This document shows, one piece after another, positions 51,884 to 61,230 of a stretch of 64,000 bases of DNA. The translations under genes were made by a program, and so were the position numbers. The DNA is from Lentimonas sp. CC4 (GTDB taxonomy: Bacteria; Verrucomicrobiota; Verrucomicrobiia; Opitutales; Coraliomargaritaceae), in contig NZ_CACVBO010000001.1 of assembly GCF_902728235.1 (NCBI RefSeq), positions 3,124,001-3,188,000 on the forward strand. The letters run 5' to 3'. Position 1 is the stretch's first letter, and the number at the start of each line of letters is the position of its first letter. The notes beneath the pieces are model-generated. The model searched no databases, was not told the DNA's origin, and saw nothing but the letters and a program-made list of their open reading frames with translations.

Positions 51884-52155
51884 GAGGTTTTAGCATTCAC
51901 ATGACACAGGGATTGCTGCCTGTGCGATTGCCTCTAAGGTTTTGTTTTTGTGACTTTTTTGCGCCTTTTTGTGGCCAAAAAAACAGAACCTAAGCGACAG
52001 GAGTGTCGCTTCTATGAGCTGTCTGCATGTCGCGAACTCGACGTTTATCTGTGTTTAAAATCTCCTCACAGTCCTAATCATAATCTGACTCATACTCTTA
52101 ATCTTCTGACCGTGAAATTGGAGTAAGAGTAAGATTAAGACGCCGATATTAAGAC
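51884..52155. repeat. Convergent intergenic region with hairpins and dispersed-repeat motifs
   Basis: Three structures lie between the convergent malQ and priA genes. (1) 51950-51980 carries GTGAC-T6-GCGCC-T5-GTGGCC-A4, which matches the complement of 61231-61269. (2) A perfect hairpin AAGCGACA/TGTCGCTT with a GGAG loop is at 51992-52011. (3) A perfect inverted repeat TCTTAATCTT/AAGATTAAGA is at 52096-52105 and 52131-52140. None has a T-run typical of an intrinsic terminator, but the second and third could fold in RNA from either strand. No coding sequence was seen. Confidence 0.55.
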
Positions 52156-54420
52156 CTAACTCAGATTCATCGGATCGACGTCCATTAGGTCGATCACCTC
52201 TTTGTCCATCTTGAAGCTCTCACGTAGTGCGGCTAACTGACCGATCACCGCGCTGGCGCTGGGTGCGAAATACCACAACTGAAAGCGATACTCATCGCGG
52301 ATCTTTTCGATCGGTGCGGGTGCCGGGCCGCGGATCTCGACCTTGTCGCCCATTTCGGTTTCGACGAGCTTCGTCCATTGATCGATGTAGAAATTCACTT
52401 TGTCGGGGTTGCGCCCGCGAAATAAGTGCCTGATCAAATGACGAAAGGGCGGATAGTTGAACTCGCGGCGTTGCTCCAGCTCTTCGAGTTGAAAGCCGTC
52501 GAAGTCGGTCTTACGGGCAAATTGAATTGGCGGCGCGTGCGGCGTGTGCGTTTGGATGACGACCTCCCCTGCCCGATCTCCGCGTCCGGAGCGGCCTGAG
52601 ACCTGCACCACCAGCTGGAAGGTGCGCTCGGCTGCGCGAAAGTCCTCGATGTGCAGCGACATGTCGGCATCGACCAATCCCACCAATGTCACATTTGGAA
52701 AGTCTAAGCCCTTGGCGATCATTTGCGTGCCGACAAGGATGTCGATTTTACCAATACGGAAATCGTTCAGGATCTTACGATACAGATTCTTCTTCGACAT
52801 CGAATCGGCGTCCATCCGGTGAATCCGTGCCGTCGGCAGGATCTTTTGCACGATATCTTCGATCTTCTGTGTGCCCTTGCCGCGCATACGAATCGCAGTC
52901 GATTTACACTCGGGACAACGTGTGGGCGCGGGTTCCTGTTCGCCGCACAAGTGACAGCGCAGCTGCTTATCCGTGCGGTGGTAGGTCTTTGGAATACTGC
53001 AATGGTCACAACCGGCCACGTAGCCACAATCCGGGCACAACATACTGGTTGAGAAGCCACGACGATTCAGGAAGAGAATGCTCTGCTCCTTTTTTTCATA
53101 GCGATCTCGGAGTTTGTCGCCGAGCATGCGAGAGATTGGTGAGGCCGCCTTTTCGGGCGAGGTTTCACGACACATGTCGACCACGTGAATCTTCGGTAGC
53201 TGACGGTTATCCACGCGGTTTAGGATATGATCCACCGCGTATTTGCCCTTCTCCACATTATAGAGTGATTCCAACGACGGTGTTGCGGAGCCCAACACAC
53301 AGACCGCCTTGTTCAGGAAGGCGCGATACACTGCGACGTCGCGACCATTATAACGTGGCGACTCTTCCTGCTTGTAGGATGGCTCGTGCTCTTCATCCAC
53401 GATGATGAGCTTGAGATTGTGCACCGGTGCAAAAATGGCCGAGCGCGCGCCGACGACCACGTGTGCTTCATTACTAGCAAGCGCCTTCCACGCGTCGTAG
53501 CGTTCACCTTCGGAGAGATGGCTGTGCCATACTACAGTATGCACACCACGGGCTTCGAGCCGCCCGCGCACACGACCGACAGTTTGCGGCGCGAGTGCCA
53601 CTTCTGGCACGAGGAAGATCACCCCACCGCCACTGGCGACAATCTTCTCAATCGCATTTAAATAGACCTCGGTCTTACCCGATCCAGTTACGCCGTGCAG
53701 GAGTCGCACGCTAAAGTCATCTTTATCAATCGCGCCATGGATCGCATCCACGCAGGTGGATTGCTCATCGGTCAATGTGGGGCGCGACACTTCGGCCACC
53801 GTGTCGAAGTCACTGAGTTCGTCTTCGTAAGCGATACGTTCTTCTTCGGTATCGGTTTCGCGTAAAAATCCTTTGGTTATGAGCGCCTCACAAGCCGCCG
53901 CACTCATCTTTAATCGCTTGAGCACATCCGCACGAGCCTGCGGCTTGGTCTGTTGGCGAATGGTGCGCAGTAACTCGGCTTGCTTAGGCGCACGTTTTTC
54001 TAGCGCTGCTAGTTCCTCGGCAGTCGGTGCTTTCGCCGCTGAAATATAGCGGCGCTTTTTTACCTGCATCCCTTTGCGAATACACGCAGGAATCATGGTT
54101 TCTAGAATCGCCTCGGGTGTGGACGAGTAATATTGCTGCAGCCAGCGAAAGAGCTTCATCAGATCCGGCGGCATCACCGGATACGGCTGCACGATCTCGA
54201 ACAGCATCTTGAGCTTGCCGGGCGGCACTTCTTGATCCGTGCCAAAGCGTGTCACCACGCCGAGCTCGCTGCGACGACGCAGCGGAATGCGCACCAGCGA
54301 GCCGACTTGGATGTCCGCCTGGCAGGCTGGCGGCACGGCATATGCCAGTGACTTGTCAAAGCCGGACATGGCAATGACTTCGACGATGCGTGTATCTGAC
54401 TGAGCGCTACGTTTGTGCAT
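52156..54420 (-). CDS. priA: Primosomal replication restart helicase PriA
   Basis: PriA reloads the replisome at stalled forks. The helicase core has Walker [15 protein letters not shown], the DEEH box [24 protein letters not shown] and the late motif [20 protein letters not shown]. The zinc-binding insertion reads [18 protein letters not shown] and RCPEC. The N-terminal 3'-DNA-binding domain begins [20 protein letters not shown]. The ATG at 54420 (754 residues) is chosen because it fits the family start; a start at 54477 would lie far inside the next gene. It overlaps the ABC exporter gene by 14 bases, so the two are co-transcribed. Confidence 0.95.
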   Translation of the reverse strand: MHKRSAQSDTRIVEVIAMSGFDKSLAYAVPPACQADIQVGSLVRIPLRRRSELGVVTRFGTDQEVPPGKLKMLFEIVQPYPVMPPDLMKLFRWLQQYYSSTPEAILETMIPACIRKGMQVKKRRYISAAKAPTAEELAALEKRAPKQAELLRTIRQQTKPQARADVLKRLKMSAAACEALITKGFLRETDTEEERIAYEDELSDFDTVAEVSRPTLTDEQSTCVDAIHGAIDKDDFSVRLLHGVTGSGKTEVYLNAIEKIVASGGGVIFLVPEVALAPQTVGRVRGRLEARGVHTVVWHSHLSEGERYDAWKALASNEAHVVVGARSAIFAPVHNLKLIIVDEEHEPSYKQEESPRYNGRDVAVYRAFLNKAVCVLGSATPSLESLYNVEKGKYAVDHILNRVDNRQLPKIHVVDMCRETSPEKAASPISRMLGDKLRDRYEKKEQSILFLNRRGFSTSMLCPDCGYVAGCDHCSIPKTYHRTDKQLRCHLCGEQEPAPTRCPECKSTAIRMRGKGTQKIEDIVQKILPTARIHRMDADSMSKKNLYRKILNDFRIGKIDILVGTQMIAKGLDFPNVTLVGLVDADMSLHIEDFRAAERTFQLVVQVSGRSGRGDRAGEVVIQTHTPHAPPIQFARKTDFDGFQLEELEQRREFNYPPFRHLIRHLFRGRNPDKVNFYIDQWTKLVETEMGDKVEIRGPAPAPIEKIRDEYRFQLWYFAPSASAVIGQLAALRESFKMDKEVIDLMDVDPMNLS

Positions 54421-56143
54421 CGAGTAAATCTTTAAAATCGCCCTCCTGCGATGAGAGTTCATCCCATGAGCCTTCACTCACTTTGGTGCCCTCTTTCAGG
54501 ACAATGATTCGGTTGGCGCTGCGGATGGTGCTCAATCGGTGCGCAATGGTGATTGTGGTGCGACCGTGCGCGAGGCGTTCGATGGCTTCCTTGACGAGCT
54601 TCTCGCTCTCGTAATCCAGCGCACTGGTGGCTTCGTCGAGAATCAGGATTTTCGGGTCACGTAGTAGCGCACGTGCAATGGCGATACGCTGACGCTGCCC
54701 GCCTGACAGACTGACGCCACGCTCGCCGACCTTGGTGTCGAACCCTTCGGGCAAGGCCTCGATGAACTCCAATGCATTCGCGTTGCGAACGGCTTCACGC
54801 ACTTCTGCCAACGTCGCATCGGGACGGCCGAAACGCACATTATCCAGCAAGGTGCCAGACAGCAGAAGATTATCCTGCATGACGATGGCACAGTTCAGGC
54901 GAAACTGCCGAATGTCGATCTCCTGTTGCGGAACACCATCGATACAAATCTCGCCGCCAGAGGACGAATAAAAGCCGAGCATCAGGCTGACCAATGTGCT
55001 CTTGCCCGAACCGCTGGGCCCAACAAAGGCAACATGCTCCCCTGCTTTGATCTTGGTCGAGAAATTGCGAATGACAGTGGGATCATCGTCACTGTATGTG
55101 AATGAGACGTCTTTAAATTCGATCGCTCCGTTGATGGCATCGAGTGAACGTTTGCCCTGCCATGCTTCCACGTAGCCAGAGTTCATTAACTCTTTAATAC
55201 TAGTGTAGCTTTCTGCCCCGACCAGATACTGCATGCTGAATTGCGTGATCATATAGACAGGCTGGAAGCAAATCGGTAGCGACGCCACGAGTGCGATCAT
55301 CGCCCCCATTGTCAACTTGTCCTCAATGACCAACCAACCGCACGCCGCGACCGCGAAAATCGACAGAGCGCTGACCGAAGTGAACAAAATGTATCCGAGC
55401 GACTGATTTTGGCGCATTTGGTCTTCGCGTTGATCACTGTAATCATCGCTCAATACATCCATCTGCTGCTTGGCTTGCTGCTCTTGGCCGTAGCCACGCA
55501 CTAACTTAATCGCAGAAATAAATTCGTTGGCCTGCCCCGTCATCTTCTCACGTGCCATGCGCACCGCATGATTGGTGGCTTCAATCGGCTTAAAGAAATA
55601 ATAGCGGACGATGGCAAAAATCGGCACGCAGATCATGACGATCAACAGCAGCCATGGATTAATGAAGGTCAGCGTCGCAATCAGTAGCGCCGAGCGCAGC
55701 AACTCTGGGAGCACCGCAGTGACGATCATGATCATCGTGAACTCTACATTGTTCGTATCAAAGGCATACTTCGAGAGCAGTCGCCCAGTCTGTATCGAAT
55801 CCAGAAAGCCGAAATGCATGAAATTCAACTTATGAAACAGTCGCGAGCGCAGTTGGCGTAAGATCAACTGCACATCGACCGCCAGGTAGCTCACCGCCAC
55901 GCGCATCGAAATGAAGTGCAATAGCAACAGCCCGAGCCCGAAGAGTGTGTAATGCCAGACGCCACTCAGGTTACCACTTGCCACCGAGTCGTCCACGATG
56001 CGCTGCGTGATCACCGGAAATGGAGTCACCGCCAGCACGCTGATGATGCGCCACAGCATGTAGCGCCACAGCTTTGTTCGCTGCCCCCAGATATATTTGA
56101 TCAAGGACGGGTGCCCCAGTCCTATGGATTCATTCGCACGCAT
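54407..56143 (-). CDS. ABC exporter (fused permease and ATPase, MsbA-like)
   Basis: This 578-residue half-transporter has six membrane helices in residues ~20-310, then an ATPase domain. Walker A is [13 protein letters not shown], the Q-loop is NCAIVMQDN, the signature [16 protein letters not shown], Walker [14 protein letters not shown] and the switch His TIAHRLSTI. Such homodimers export lipids, lipid-linked glycans, peptides or drugs. Being next to priA rather than in the polysaccharide operon, its substrate is open; lipid A flipping as by MsbA is only one possibility. It begins 32 bases after the end of a small TPR gene and is likely in the same operon. Confidence 0.93.
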   Translation of the reverse strand: MRANESIGLGHPSLIKYIWGQRTKLWRYMLWRIISVLAVTPFPVITQRIVDDSVASGNLSGVWHYTLFGLGLLLLHFISMRVAVSYLAVDVQLILRQLRSRLFHKLNFMHFGFLDSIQTGRLLSKYAFDTNNVEFTMIMIVTAVLPELLRSALLIATLTFINPWLLLIVMICVPIFAIVRYYFFKPIEATNHAVRMAREKMTGQANEFISAIKLVRGYGQEQQAKQQMDVLSDDYSDQREDQMRQNQSLGYILFTSVSALSIFAVAACGWLVIEDKLTMGAMIALVASLPICFQPVYMITQFSMQYLVGAESYTSIKELMNSGYVEAWQGKRSLDAINGAIEFKDVSFTYSDDDPTVIRNFSTKIKAGEHVAFVGPSGSGKSTLVSLMLGFYSSSGGEICIDGVPQQEIDIRQFRLNCAIVMQDNLLLSGTLLDNVRFGRPDATLAEVREAVRNANALEFIEALPEGFDTKVGERGVSLSGGQRQRIAIARALLRDPKILILDEATSALDYESEKLVKEAIERLAHGRTTITIAHRLSTIRSANRIIVLKEGTKVSEGSWDELSSQEGDFKDLLDAQT

Positions 56144-56175
56144 AGATTTGAAGCAGCAGATAAACTTCGTCTGAC

Positions 56176-56538
56176 TTAGCCAATCCCCAATTCGTCGCAG
56201 AGCTTTAAAAATGCGCTCGACTCATGTAACTCGGACAGATCTGGATCATTGCACATCCAAATATAATCGTCGTAACCGAAAGTGATCGCGACCTTGAGCG
56301 CCTTGAGCGCATCGGCCAGGCGATGCTTGAGCGCGAGACTACAGGCCAAATTGTAATGCACAGTCGGATCTTCTGGCGTCAAACGCGCCAACTTGCGATC
56401 AAGGCGTAGCCCTGCGTCTAATTGCCCCGTCTGTGTGTAGAGGTGTGCTAACATCGAGACCACACGCACATCCTTAGGCATACGCCTGTGTAAGTCTTCA
56501 AAAAAGCTCAGTTCGAAATCAAAATTCTCGCGCTTCAT
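56176..56538 (-). CDS. Small TPR-repeat protein
   Basis: A soluble 120-residue protein of about three TPR-like helical hairpins (LAHLYTQTGQLDAGLRLDRKL, VHYNLACSLALKHRLADALKAL, DPDLSELHESSAFLKLCDEL). The last block resembles the capping 'TPR end-of-group' motif. It has no signal peptide and probably mediates protein contacts. It sits 14 bases after the Fur-family gene and before the ABC exporter, all on the minus strand. Confidence 0.75.
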   Translation of the reverse strand: MKRENFDFELSFFEDLHRRMPKDVRVVSMLAHLYTQTGQLDAGLRLDRKLARLTPEDPTVHYNLACSLALKHRLADALKALKVAITFGYDDYIWMCNDPDLSELHESSAFLKLCDELGIG

Positions 56539-56552
56539 GATCTCAGCAATAC

Positions 56553-57038
56553 TTAGCGCTTCTTACCGCCTCGTTCACAGATCCCTGCTTCCTGTAGCTC
56601 TTTACAATGTGCAGATACCTGCAGGCGCTGTGTTTGCACTTCCAGTGCCAATTTATCCGCCACGGTTTTGCCATACCACTCCATAAAAGGAGCATCAATT
56701 TCGAAAATTTTGTCACAATCCAAGCAAATCACCTGCGCCTGAAAGGTGTTGGCCTTCTTATTCGCCATGTAGAATTTGTAGTCGCGCCCCACATCGACCT
56801 CACGAATCAGGCTACTCTCCGTCAGAATCGGCAATGCGCGATAAACGGTGGCACGCGACACAGAATCATCGATTTCACGCGCACGATCTAGAAGATCCTC
56901 AGCGGTAAAATGGTCGGGGTGCTCATAGGCAGCGTCAAAAATGGCCAAACGCTGGTTAGTAACGCGCAGACCTTTACTGGTAAGAAACTCCTTAAAAGTC
57001 TCTCTGACACTTTCGATATCTGGGATATTTGGCTCCAT
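56553..57038 (-). CDS. Fur-family transcriptional regulator lacking the His-rich metal site
   Basis: This 161-residue protein has a Fur-type winged helix ([45 protein letters not shown]). The structural zinc pair C105-x2-C108 is present in VICLDC, with C145 and C154 near the end. The hallmark H-H-H-D-H before the first Cys pair, which holds the regulatory metal in Fur, is replaced by N-T-F-Q-A-Q. His43 is kept. Metal sensing must therefore differ from classic Fur, Zur and PerR. The gene diverges from rplU with ~140 bases between them. A peroxide or unknown-ligand sensor is possible. Confidence 0.85.
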   Translation of the reverse strand: MEPNIPDIESVRETFKEFLTSKGLRVTNQRLAIFDAAYEHPDHFTAEDLLDRAREIDDSVSRATVYRALPILTESSLIREVDVGRDYKFYMANKKANTFQAQVICLDCDKIFEIDAPFMEWYGKTVADKLALEVQTQRLQVSAHCKELQEAGICERGGKKR

Positions 57039-57180
57039 ATAATACTTATTGAGACAGAATTGAGACTAGGAAAGAGGCCATGGCAAGCCCCCATTGAAAC
57101 GCTGATTAAAAATACATGAAAAATAAGCTAGAAAAGCCTTGATTAAACGGCTCACAACGCTTTGCTCTCTCGTTTTTCCA

Positions 57181-57495
57181 ATGAAAGCCACTATCAAAAC
57201 ACAAGGTCGCCAATTTACTGTAACTGAAGGCGATGTCCTCAAAGTTAACTCTTTCCCTAATACGGAAGCAGGCGACTCTATCGACATCAATGAAGTCCTC
57301 ATGATCGGTGAAGGAGCAGACGCTCGCTTCGGATCTCCTCTAGTCGAGGGTGCATCTGTTAAAGTCACTATTCTCGAGAACAAGAAGGACAAGAAAGTTG
57401 TCATCTTTAAAAAGAAGCGTCGTCAAGGCTACAAGAAGCGCCGTGGCCATCGCCAACATCTTTCCGTTATCAAGGTCGAATCCATCAACGGATAA
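57181..57495 (+). CDS. rplU: 50S ribosomal protein L21
   Basis: This 104-residue protein has [20 protein letters not shown] at its start, [13 protein letters not shown] in the middle, and the basic [16 protein letters not shown] segment that binds 23S rRNA. The ATG at 57181 gives the family N-terminus; a GTG-start extension to 57139 is not supported. It is followed after 27 bases by rpmA, the universal rplU-rpmA pair. Confidence 0.97.
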   Translation: MKATIKTQGRQFTVTEGDVLKVNSFPNTEAGDSIDINEVLMIGEGADARFGSPLVEGASVKVTILENKKDKKVVIFKKKRRQGYKKRRGHRQHLSVIKVESING

Positions 57496-57522
57496 ATTAA
57501 ACCACTTAGGAGAACTTAAAAA

Positions 57523-57774
57523 ATGTCACATAAAAAAGGACAAGGAACTTCACGTAACGGTCGCGATAGTAATTCAAAACGCCTCGGTGTTAAGAAATTC
57601 GGTGGCGAAGCAGTTATTCCAGGCAACATCATCTTGCGCCAACGCGGCACACGTTACCACCCAGGCGCTGGCGTCGGAATGGGCCGTGACCACACACTCT
57701 TCGCACTCGTTGCAGGTCGCGTAGCTTTCGATAAGCTCCACCGCACGATCAACATCGAAGAAGCAGTTGCTTAG
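57523..57774 (+). CDS. rpmA: 50S ribosomal protein L27
   Basis: This 83-residue protein opens [20 protein letters not shown] and continues with [23 protein letters not shown] and [17 protein letters not shown], the fully conserved L27 pattern. Its N-terminus reaches the peptidyl-transferase centre. The start has a plausible AGGAG site 13 bases upstream (row 57505-57510). An intrinsic terminator follows at 57800-57833. Confidence 0.97.
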   Translation: MSHKKGQGTSRNGRDSNSKRLGVKKFGGEAVIPGNIILRQRGTRYHPGAGVGMGRDHTLFALVAGRVAFDKLHRTINIEEAVA

Positions 57775-57799
57775 TCGATTTTAAATCGACACACTTTCA

Positions 57800-57833
57800 A
57801 AATCCCGACTCTTTATTGAGTCGGGATTTTTTT
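57800..57833 (+). terminator. Intrinsic terminator after rplU-rpmA
   Basis: A perfect 12-bp stem AAATCCCGACTC / GAGTCGGGATTT with a six-base TTTATT loop ends in a run of seven T. It is the clearest rho-independent terminator in the window. Its T-run directly abuts the ATG (57834) of the next gene. Confidence 0.92.
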
Positions 57834-58238
57834 ATGTCTGAACCACTCGAAGAACTACGCGCGCAACGCGCCCTAATCCAGCAGCACCTAGACTGGCTGG
57901 ATGCACGTATCGCTGCGAGCGAAGGTTCGAGCACAATAGCTCCCCTCGCCCAGGGTCAGTCGCAGAGCGGCGCGGAGGTGCCGAGCTCCCCTGAATTCGC
58001 GACAAAGGCCGAAGCCAGTGAGCCTGCTGCTCCAAAATCAGCGACAATGGCGCAGTTCGCAAAGCTGCCCGATCCCATTGAAGAACCTGCAGCGCCACTG
58101 TTTGACATTGATCCGGCAGCACAGTCATCGACCACTTCAGATATTCGCAAAGCCCAAATCGGCTGCCTCGCCATCTTTACCATCGCGATACTAGGCTTCC
58201 TCTTCCTACTCTTCGGACTGCCCTACCTTGTCGATTAA
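57834..58238 (+). CDS. Small C-tail-anchored protein of unknown function
   Basis: This 134-residue protein has an N-terminal coiled-coil segment (EPLEELRAQRALIQQHLDWLDARIAA), a Pro/Ala-rich disordered middle (~40-105) and one C-terminal membrane helix (IGCLAIFTIAILGFLFLLFGLPYLV). It resembles small hypothetical proteins but no family I can name. The ATG sits immediately after the rpmA terminator, so its mRNA would start within or near the terminator, unless read-through occurs. An upstream start at 57816 would fall in the terminator stem. It overlaps the following gene's possible TTG start. Confidence 0.6.
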   Translation: MSEPLEELRAQRALIQQHLDWLDARIAASEGSSTIAPLAQGQSQSGAEVPSSPEFATKAEASEPAAPKSATMAQFAKLPDPIEEPAAPLFDIDPAAQSSTTSDIRKAQIGCLAIFTIAILGFLFLLFGLPYLVD

Positions 58239-59058
58239 CATCGTGATTCGCGCCCTCTGGCTCTGCCTATTAATCAGCGCGCAGGCGCTTGCCCTGCCAT
58301 TGCAGGTCGGCAATGACTTTCCGCGAATTAATCAACAGACCATTGCAGGCGCCAGCGAAAGCTGCGGCACCATTGCATTGGGCAGCTGGTTCTTATGGCT
58401 AAGCGAGCATGGCACCCCAGAACTACAGGCAGAGCATGAGCTAATTACCGGCAGTCCATTTACCGTATGGGCAGTCGATCCATCGGCTCAAGCGACACTA
58501 TCAAAGCTAGATACCATCCTTGGCGGCACTCAGGAAATTAAGCTGCAGCGCTTAATCGAAGGCGGTGTCGATTACTTCCACCAGCAACCAACCGAGGAGC
58601 TAGAGCTAGTCATGCGCTATTTCAATCTGCCGGACGAAGAGGCGCTGCGCCGACTAAACGACTCTGGAGCAGCCGTCATACTGCTACACGGGACTTACCG
58701 CACCAACGCGACGACGGCTGAATTAGCGCGAATCAACGGGCATTACACCTGCCTCACGGGCCAGTCAGAGGAAGGACTCACCATAAACACCTATGCCCGC
58801 GACTTCACATTCAGCTTAACCGAAATACCAATGCTACAATTGCAGGCCACAGACCGCTACAAAGCAAAGGGCATGGAGAGCATGATCCATATACACTACC
58901 CGAAGGCAGACTACCCTCGCTATCAATTGAGAGTTTACGCCGCAGCACAGAGCGAATTCGCCCAGATGCTCCAATTTAAGGGAGGGCAAAGCTTCGCGAG
59001 GCCGGATGAAACGATCCTCCTCGAAGGCGCCCTAGCCCTCTGGATCGAGCGCCGCTAG
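58228..59058 (+). CDS. Secreted protein with possible papain-like cysteine-protease fold
   Basis: The start is TTG at 58228 or GTG at 58243; either leaves a signal peptide (ALWLCLLISAQALALPLQ). The block ASESCGTIALGSWFLWLSEHG has a Cys followed by a hydrophobic helix, and much later INGHYTCLTGQ has a His in a strand-like context. This Cys-then-His order is that of papain-like peptidases and C39-type folds, but no family-defining motif is complete, so this is only a suggestion. It is 276 residues from the TTG, with no membrane helix after the signal peptide. It is coupled to the small tail-anchored protein gene and followed by repeats. Confidence 0.5.
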   Translation: MSINIVIRALWLCLLISAQALALPLQVGNDFPRINQQTIAGASESCGTIALGSWFLWLSEHGTPELQAEHELITGSPFTVWAVDPSAQATLSKLDTILGGTQEIKLQRLIEGGVDYFHQQPTEELELVMRYFNLPDEEALRRLNDSGAAVILLHGTYRTNATTAELARINGHYTCLTGQSEEGLTINTYARDFTFSLTEIPMLQLQATDRYKAKGMESMIHIHYPKADYPRYQLRVYAAAQSEFAQMLQFKGGQSFARPDETILLEGALALWIERR

Positions 59059-59060
59059 CT

Positions 59061-59294
59061 TAGGGAGGGACAGCCTCCGCGCTGTTCGCATAGCCACATT
59101 TCTATGCCTTCTAGTTGTTGCGCTGAACGCGGCTCTTTGAGCTCCTCCCCTGCGAAGGGAAGGTGACCCCGTCTGCGGGGTCGGAGGGGTTTCGGCCGGT
59201 TAGTTCAAAAAATCAGCTCATGTTGCGCGAACCCCTTCACTCCTACTCCCAAGGCTACGGCGGCGCAGGCCGTGGCACCTCCCAACTCGTGTTT
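59061..59294. repeat. Repeat-rich intergenic region (dispersed palindromic elements)
   Basis: The left part starts TTAGGGAGGGACAGCCTCCGC, very like the end of the repeats at 3951 and 61448. From ~59143 a second type begins with CTCCTCCCCTGCGAAGGGAAGG, has two short hairpins (ACCCCGTCTGCGGGGT) and ends CCGTGGCACCTCCC. Both types have inverted GC-rich ends. The region lies between a cysteine-protease-like gene and the convergent hipA-like gene. No gene was found here. Confidence 0.55.
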
Positions 59295-60503
59295 TCAGCC
59301 GCGCAATCGCATCCATCGCTCGCTGAGCAGTTCGAAATAGGCCCGCTGATCGCTCTTTGATAAGCCGCTCTCGCGGATTCGGCGCTCCCATGGCGTCGCT
59401 TCAAGCTGCCCCATTACACGTGCAATCATGCGGGCATTGAGCCCACAGACTTCCCCGCCGAAATACTCAAGTAAGCCGTCTCGGCCTAAATGATCATTCT
59501 GACCGCCAACTGATACTGCACTCTCAACTGCGCCCTCCTTCAAGATCGCACTATTGATAAGTCCATATGCGGGCGAGAGCTCAATAAACGCTCCATTCTG
59601 CAGTAGTGACCACTTCTTTAGGTCTAACCCGCCATTGCCAGTCAACCAGCCAAACAGCACGCGGTGAAACAATCGCATGAGCTGTATCTTAGGATTGGTG
59701 CAGTAGCGCCGAATGCACTGCGCCACCCCCTCCACTGAAGCTCTGTCGCCTCCAGTCGCCGCCTGCCCGAGCAATTGGCAGGCAGATTCAAGGCGCGAGC
59801 GCTGGCTATTCTTCGCCCCTGAGCGATCAAAGCGTTCCATCCAAAGCACTGGCACGCCATCGGAGGTCTGAACGCGCCCCACCGGCGCCACTGTAAGGCC
59901 AGCGTCCTGCGCAAGGCGCGACGTCAGTAATTGATTTTCAACCGCACCGGGGCAATCCCCCGACTCTAGCAGCAGCCGATAGCTACCATTGAAGTTAACG
60001 AGTTGAAATGAAGACTCCTTGCGCGAGTAAATAGCACTCGCGCACGCACCGCGACTGGCCAGTGAGTGTGGAAACCCCGCCCCTGCGTTAAATGCAGCCA
60101 ATTCCTGCGAACTATAGGGCAACGCGTGCAGTTCCGGCTGTATGCGCGCGCGACCTGAGCGCTTCAAGCCCTCAGGCTCACGGCCCAATGGCACGCGCTT
60201 AGGGTCGTCCGGCAGCACAGAAACCGCGCCCGGGAGATCAGCGCCTGTCGCTGCCAACAAGTCCCAATTGCTGCAACTCGGCGCGCCCGAGCTCTGCCAC
60301 TGCTCCAGCGGCACCCCAGCCGGCAGCAGGCAAGCGAGTTCCGCCGGCAGGTCATGCCAATGCCGCGCCATATGTTGCACTGGCCAACTCAAGAATGCGG
60401 GAGGCCCGACGTAGCCATCTACGTAGCGAAAGCTGATACCGTCAGGATCACGTTGCAATACGCCCGCAAATACTTGGCCGACAAAGAGTCGCAAACTATC
60501 CAT
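59295..60503 (-). CDS. HipA-like protein with lost catalytic residues (pseudokinase)
   Basis: HipA is a Ser/Thr kinase toxin that inactivates glutamyl-tRNA synthetase. The fold is recognisable: an N-terminal domain (LFVGQVFAGVLQRDPDG), then VENQLLTSRLAQDAGLTVAPVG, VLWMERFDR and LFHRVLFGWLTG. The catalytic loop, normally N-G-D-x-H-x-K-N, reads NGGLDLKKWSLL, so the catalytic Asp is Gly292 and the metal Asn is Lys297. The second metal Asp, in S-P-A-Y-D, is Gly314 (ELSPAYGLINSAI). It should have no kinase activity. The start ATG 60503 overlaps the HipB gene by eight bases; the longer frame lies in HipB. The reading frame itself is intact, so the protein may have another role, for example as a corepressor. 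Confidence 0.87.
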   Translation of the reverse strand: MDSLRLFVGQVFAGVLQRDPDGISFRYVDGYVGPPAFLSWPVQHMARHWHDLPAELACLLPAGVPLEQWQSSGAPSCSNWDLLAATGADLPGAVSVLPDDPKRVPLGREPEGLKRSGRARIQPELHALPYSSQELAAFNAGAGFPHSLASRGACASAIYSRKESSFQLVNFNGSYRLLLESGDCPGAVENQLLTSRLAQDAGLTVAPVGRVQTSDGVPVLWMERFDRSGAKNSQRSRLESACQLLGQAATGGDRASVEGVAQCIRRYCTNPKIQLMRLFHRVLFGWLTGNGGLDLKKWSLLQNGAFIELSPAYGLINSAILKEGAVESAVSVGGQNDHLGRDGLLEYFGGEVCGLNARMIARVMGQLEATPWERRIRESGLSKSDQRAYFELLSERWMRLRG

Positions 60504-60723
60504 TAAGCGAAATCTCCGCGCCCAAAGGGCTCTTGCAGTGCACTGAAATGCCCAAAGCATCCATGACCGCCATGAGATTGCGAACGCTTAAATCATCCCG
60601 CCCGGACTCAATTTTGTAGAGAACTGACGCGCTCACACCGCACAAATCCTGCAATTCCAGCTGCGTCAAACCCTGCGCCTTCCGCGCCGCGGACACTAAT
60701 TTTCCAAATTCACTATATTTCAT
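60496..60723 (-). CDS. HipB-like HTH antitoxin/repressor
   Basis: A 75-residue XRE-type helix-turn-helix protein: FGKLVSAARKAQGLTQLELQDLCGVSASVLYKIESGRDDLSVRNLMAVMDALGI, which is the typical HipB pattern. Binding of HipB to DNA and to HipA normally silences both toxin and operon. Three copies of a 15-bp element lie directly upstream (60724-60880) and are the likely operators. The gene order hipB-hipA with overlap is standard. Confidence 0.88.
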   Translation of the reverse strand: MKYSEFGKLVSAARKAQGLTQLELQDLCGVSASVLYKIESGRDDLSVRNLMAVMDALGISVHCKSPLGAEISLNG

Positions 60724-60880
60724 TTTAATTGAACTGATTTCAATGACTCCTAAAATATATCATGCAATCAATAATCACAGATAGATCATAATCATTTTAA
60801 TTCAACTGATATAGAAACAATCATACTTAAACACCAATGATCAGTAATAAAAACTACTTTATCGGTTTAATTGAACTGAA
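60724..60880 (-). promoter_or_regulatory. Three spaced operator-like repeats upstream of hipB
   Basis: TTTAATTGAACTGA occurs at 60724-60738, with one base changed (TTTAATTCAACTGAT) at 60796-60810, and again at 60866-60880. The start-to-start spacings are 72 and 70 bases, nearly seven helical turns each. The elements are on the same strand and begin immediately upstream of the hipB start. They are probably HipB binding sites that could be looped together. A related inverted pair ACTGAAAT/ATTTCAGT lies at 60875-60906. Confidence 0.7.
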
Positions 60881-61230
60881 ATATATGCACCTATAGTAAT
60901 TTCAGTAAAACCTGCAACGCCTCCAAATGGTCATATTTAAAACCACTGATGGGCACCTCACCGTCAGCCAAGCATCATAATTGATGAAAAGCGTAGTCGA
61001 GTTCCTTGCCAGACATGGGCTGTCGGAATGTAGGTGCTTGACCGACACGGCCATCGATATCGCTTGCTTCATGTGAGGAGGAAGCTGGACACAGGAGAGT
61101 CACCGTTTCGCTTACGAATCATCCGTCTTTACGTCCTGCGTAGCGTGCAGCTTTAGCACAATGCCATTGGATATTTCGATACCTGTATGCTTTTCGGAGA
61201 AAATTAAAACCTAAAGCTCTGAGTTTTAGC

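Noticed and set aside
52686-53405. 239-codon plus-strand open frame
   Set aside because: It is fully antisense to the well-supported priA gene, has Arg/Ser/Pro-rich composition typical of an antisense frame, and shows no known motif.
59163-59360. 65-codon frame between two convergent genes
   Set aside because: Lies in palindromic repeat DNA and runs antisense into the end of the hipA-like gene.
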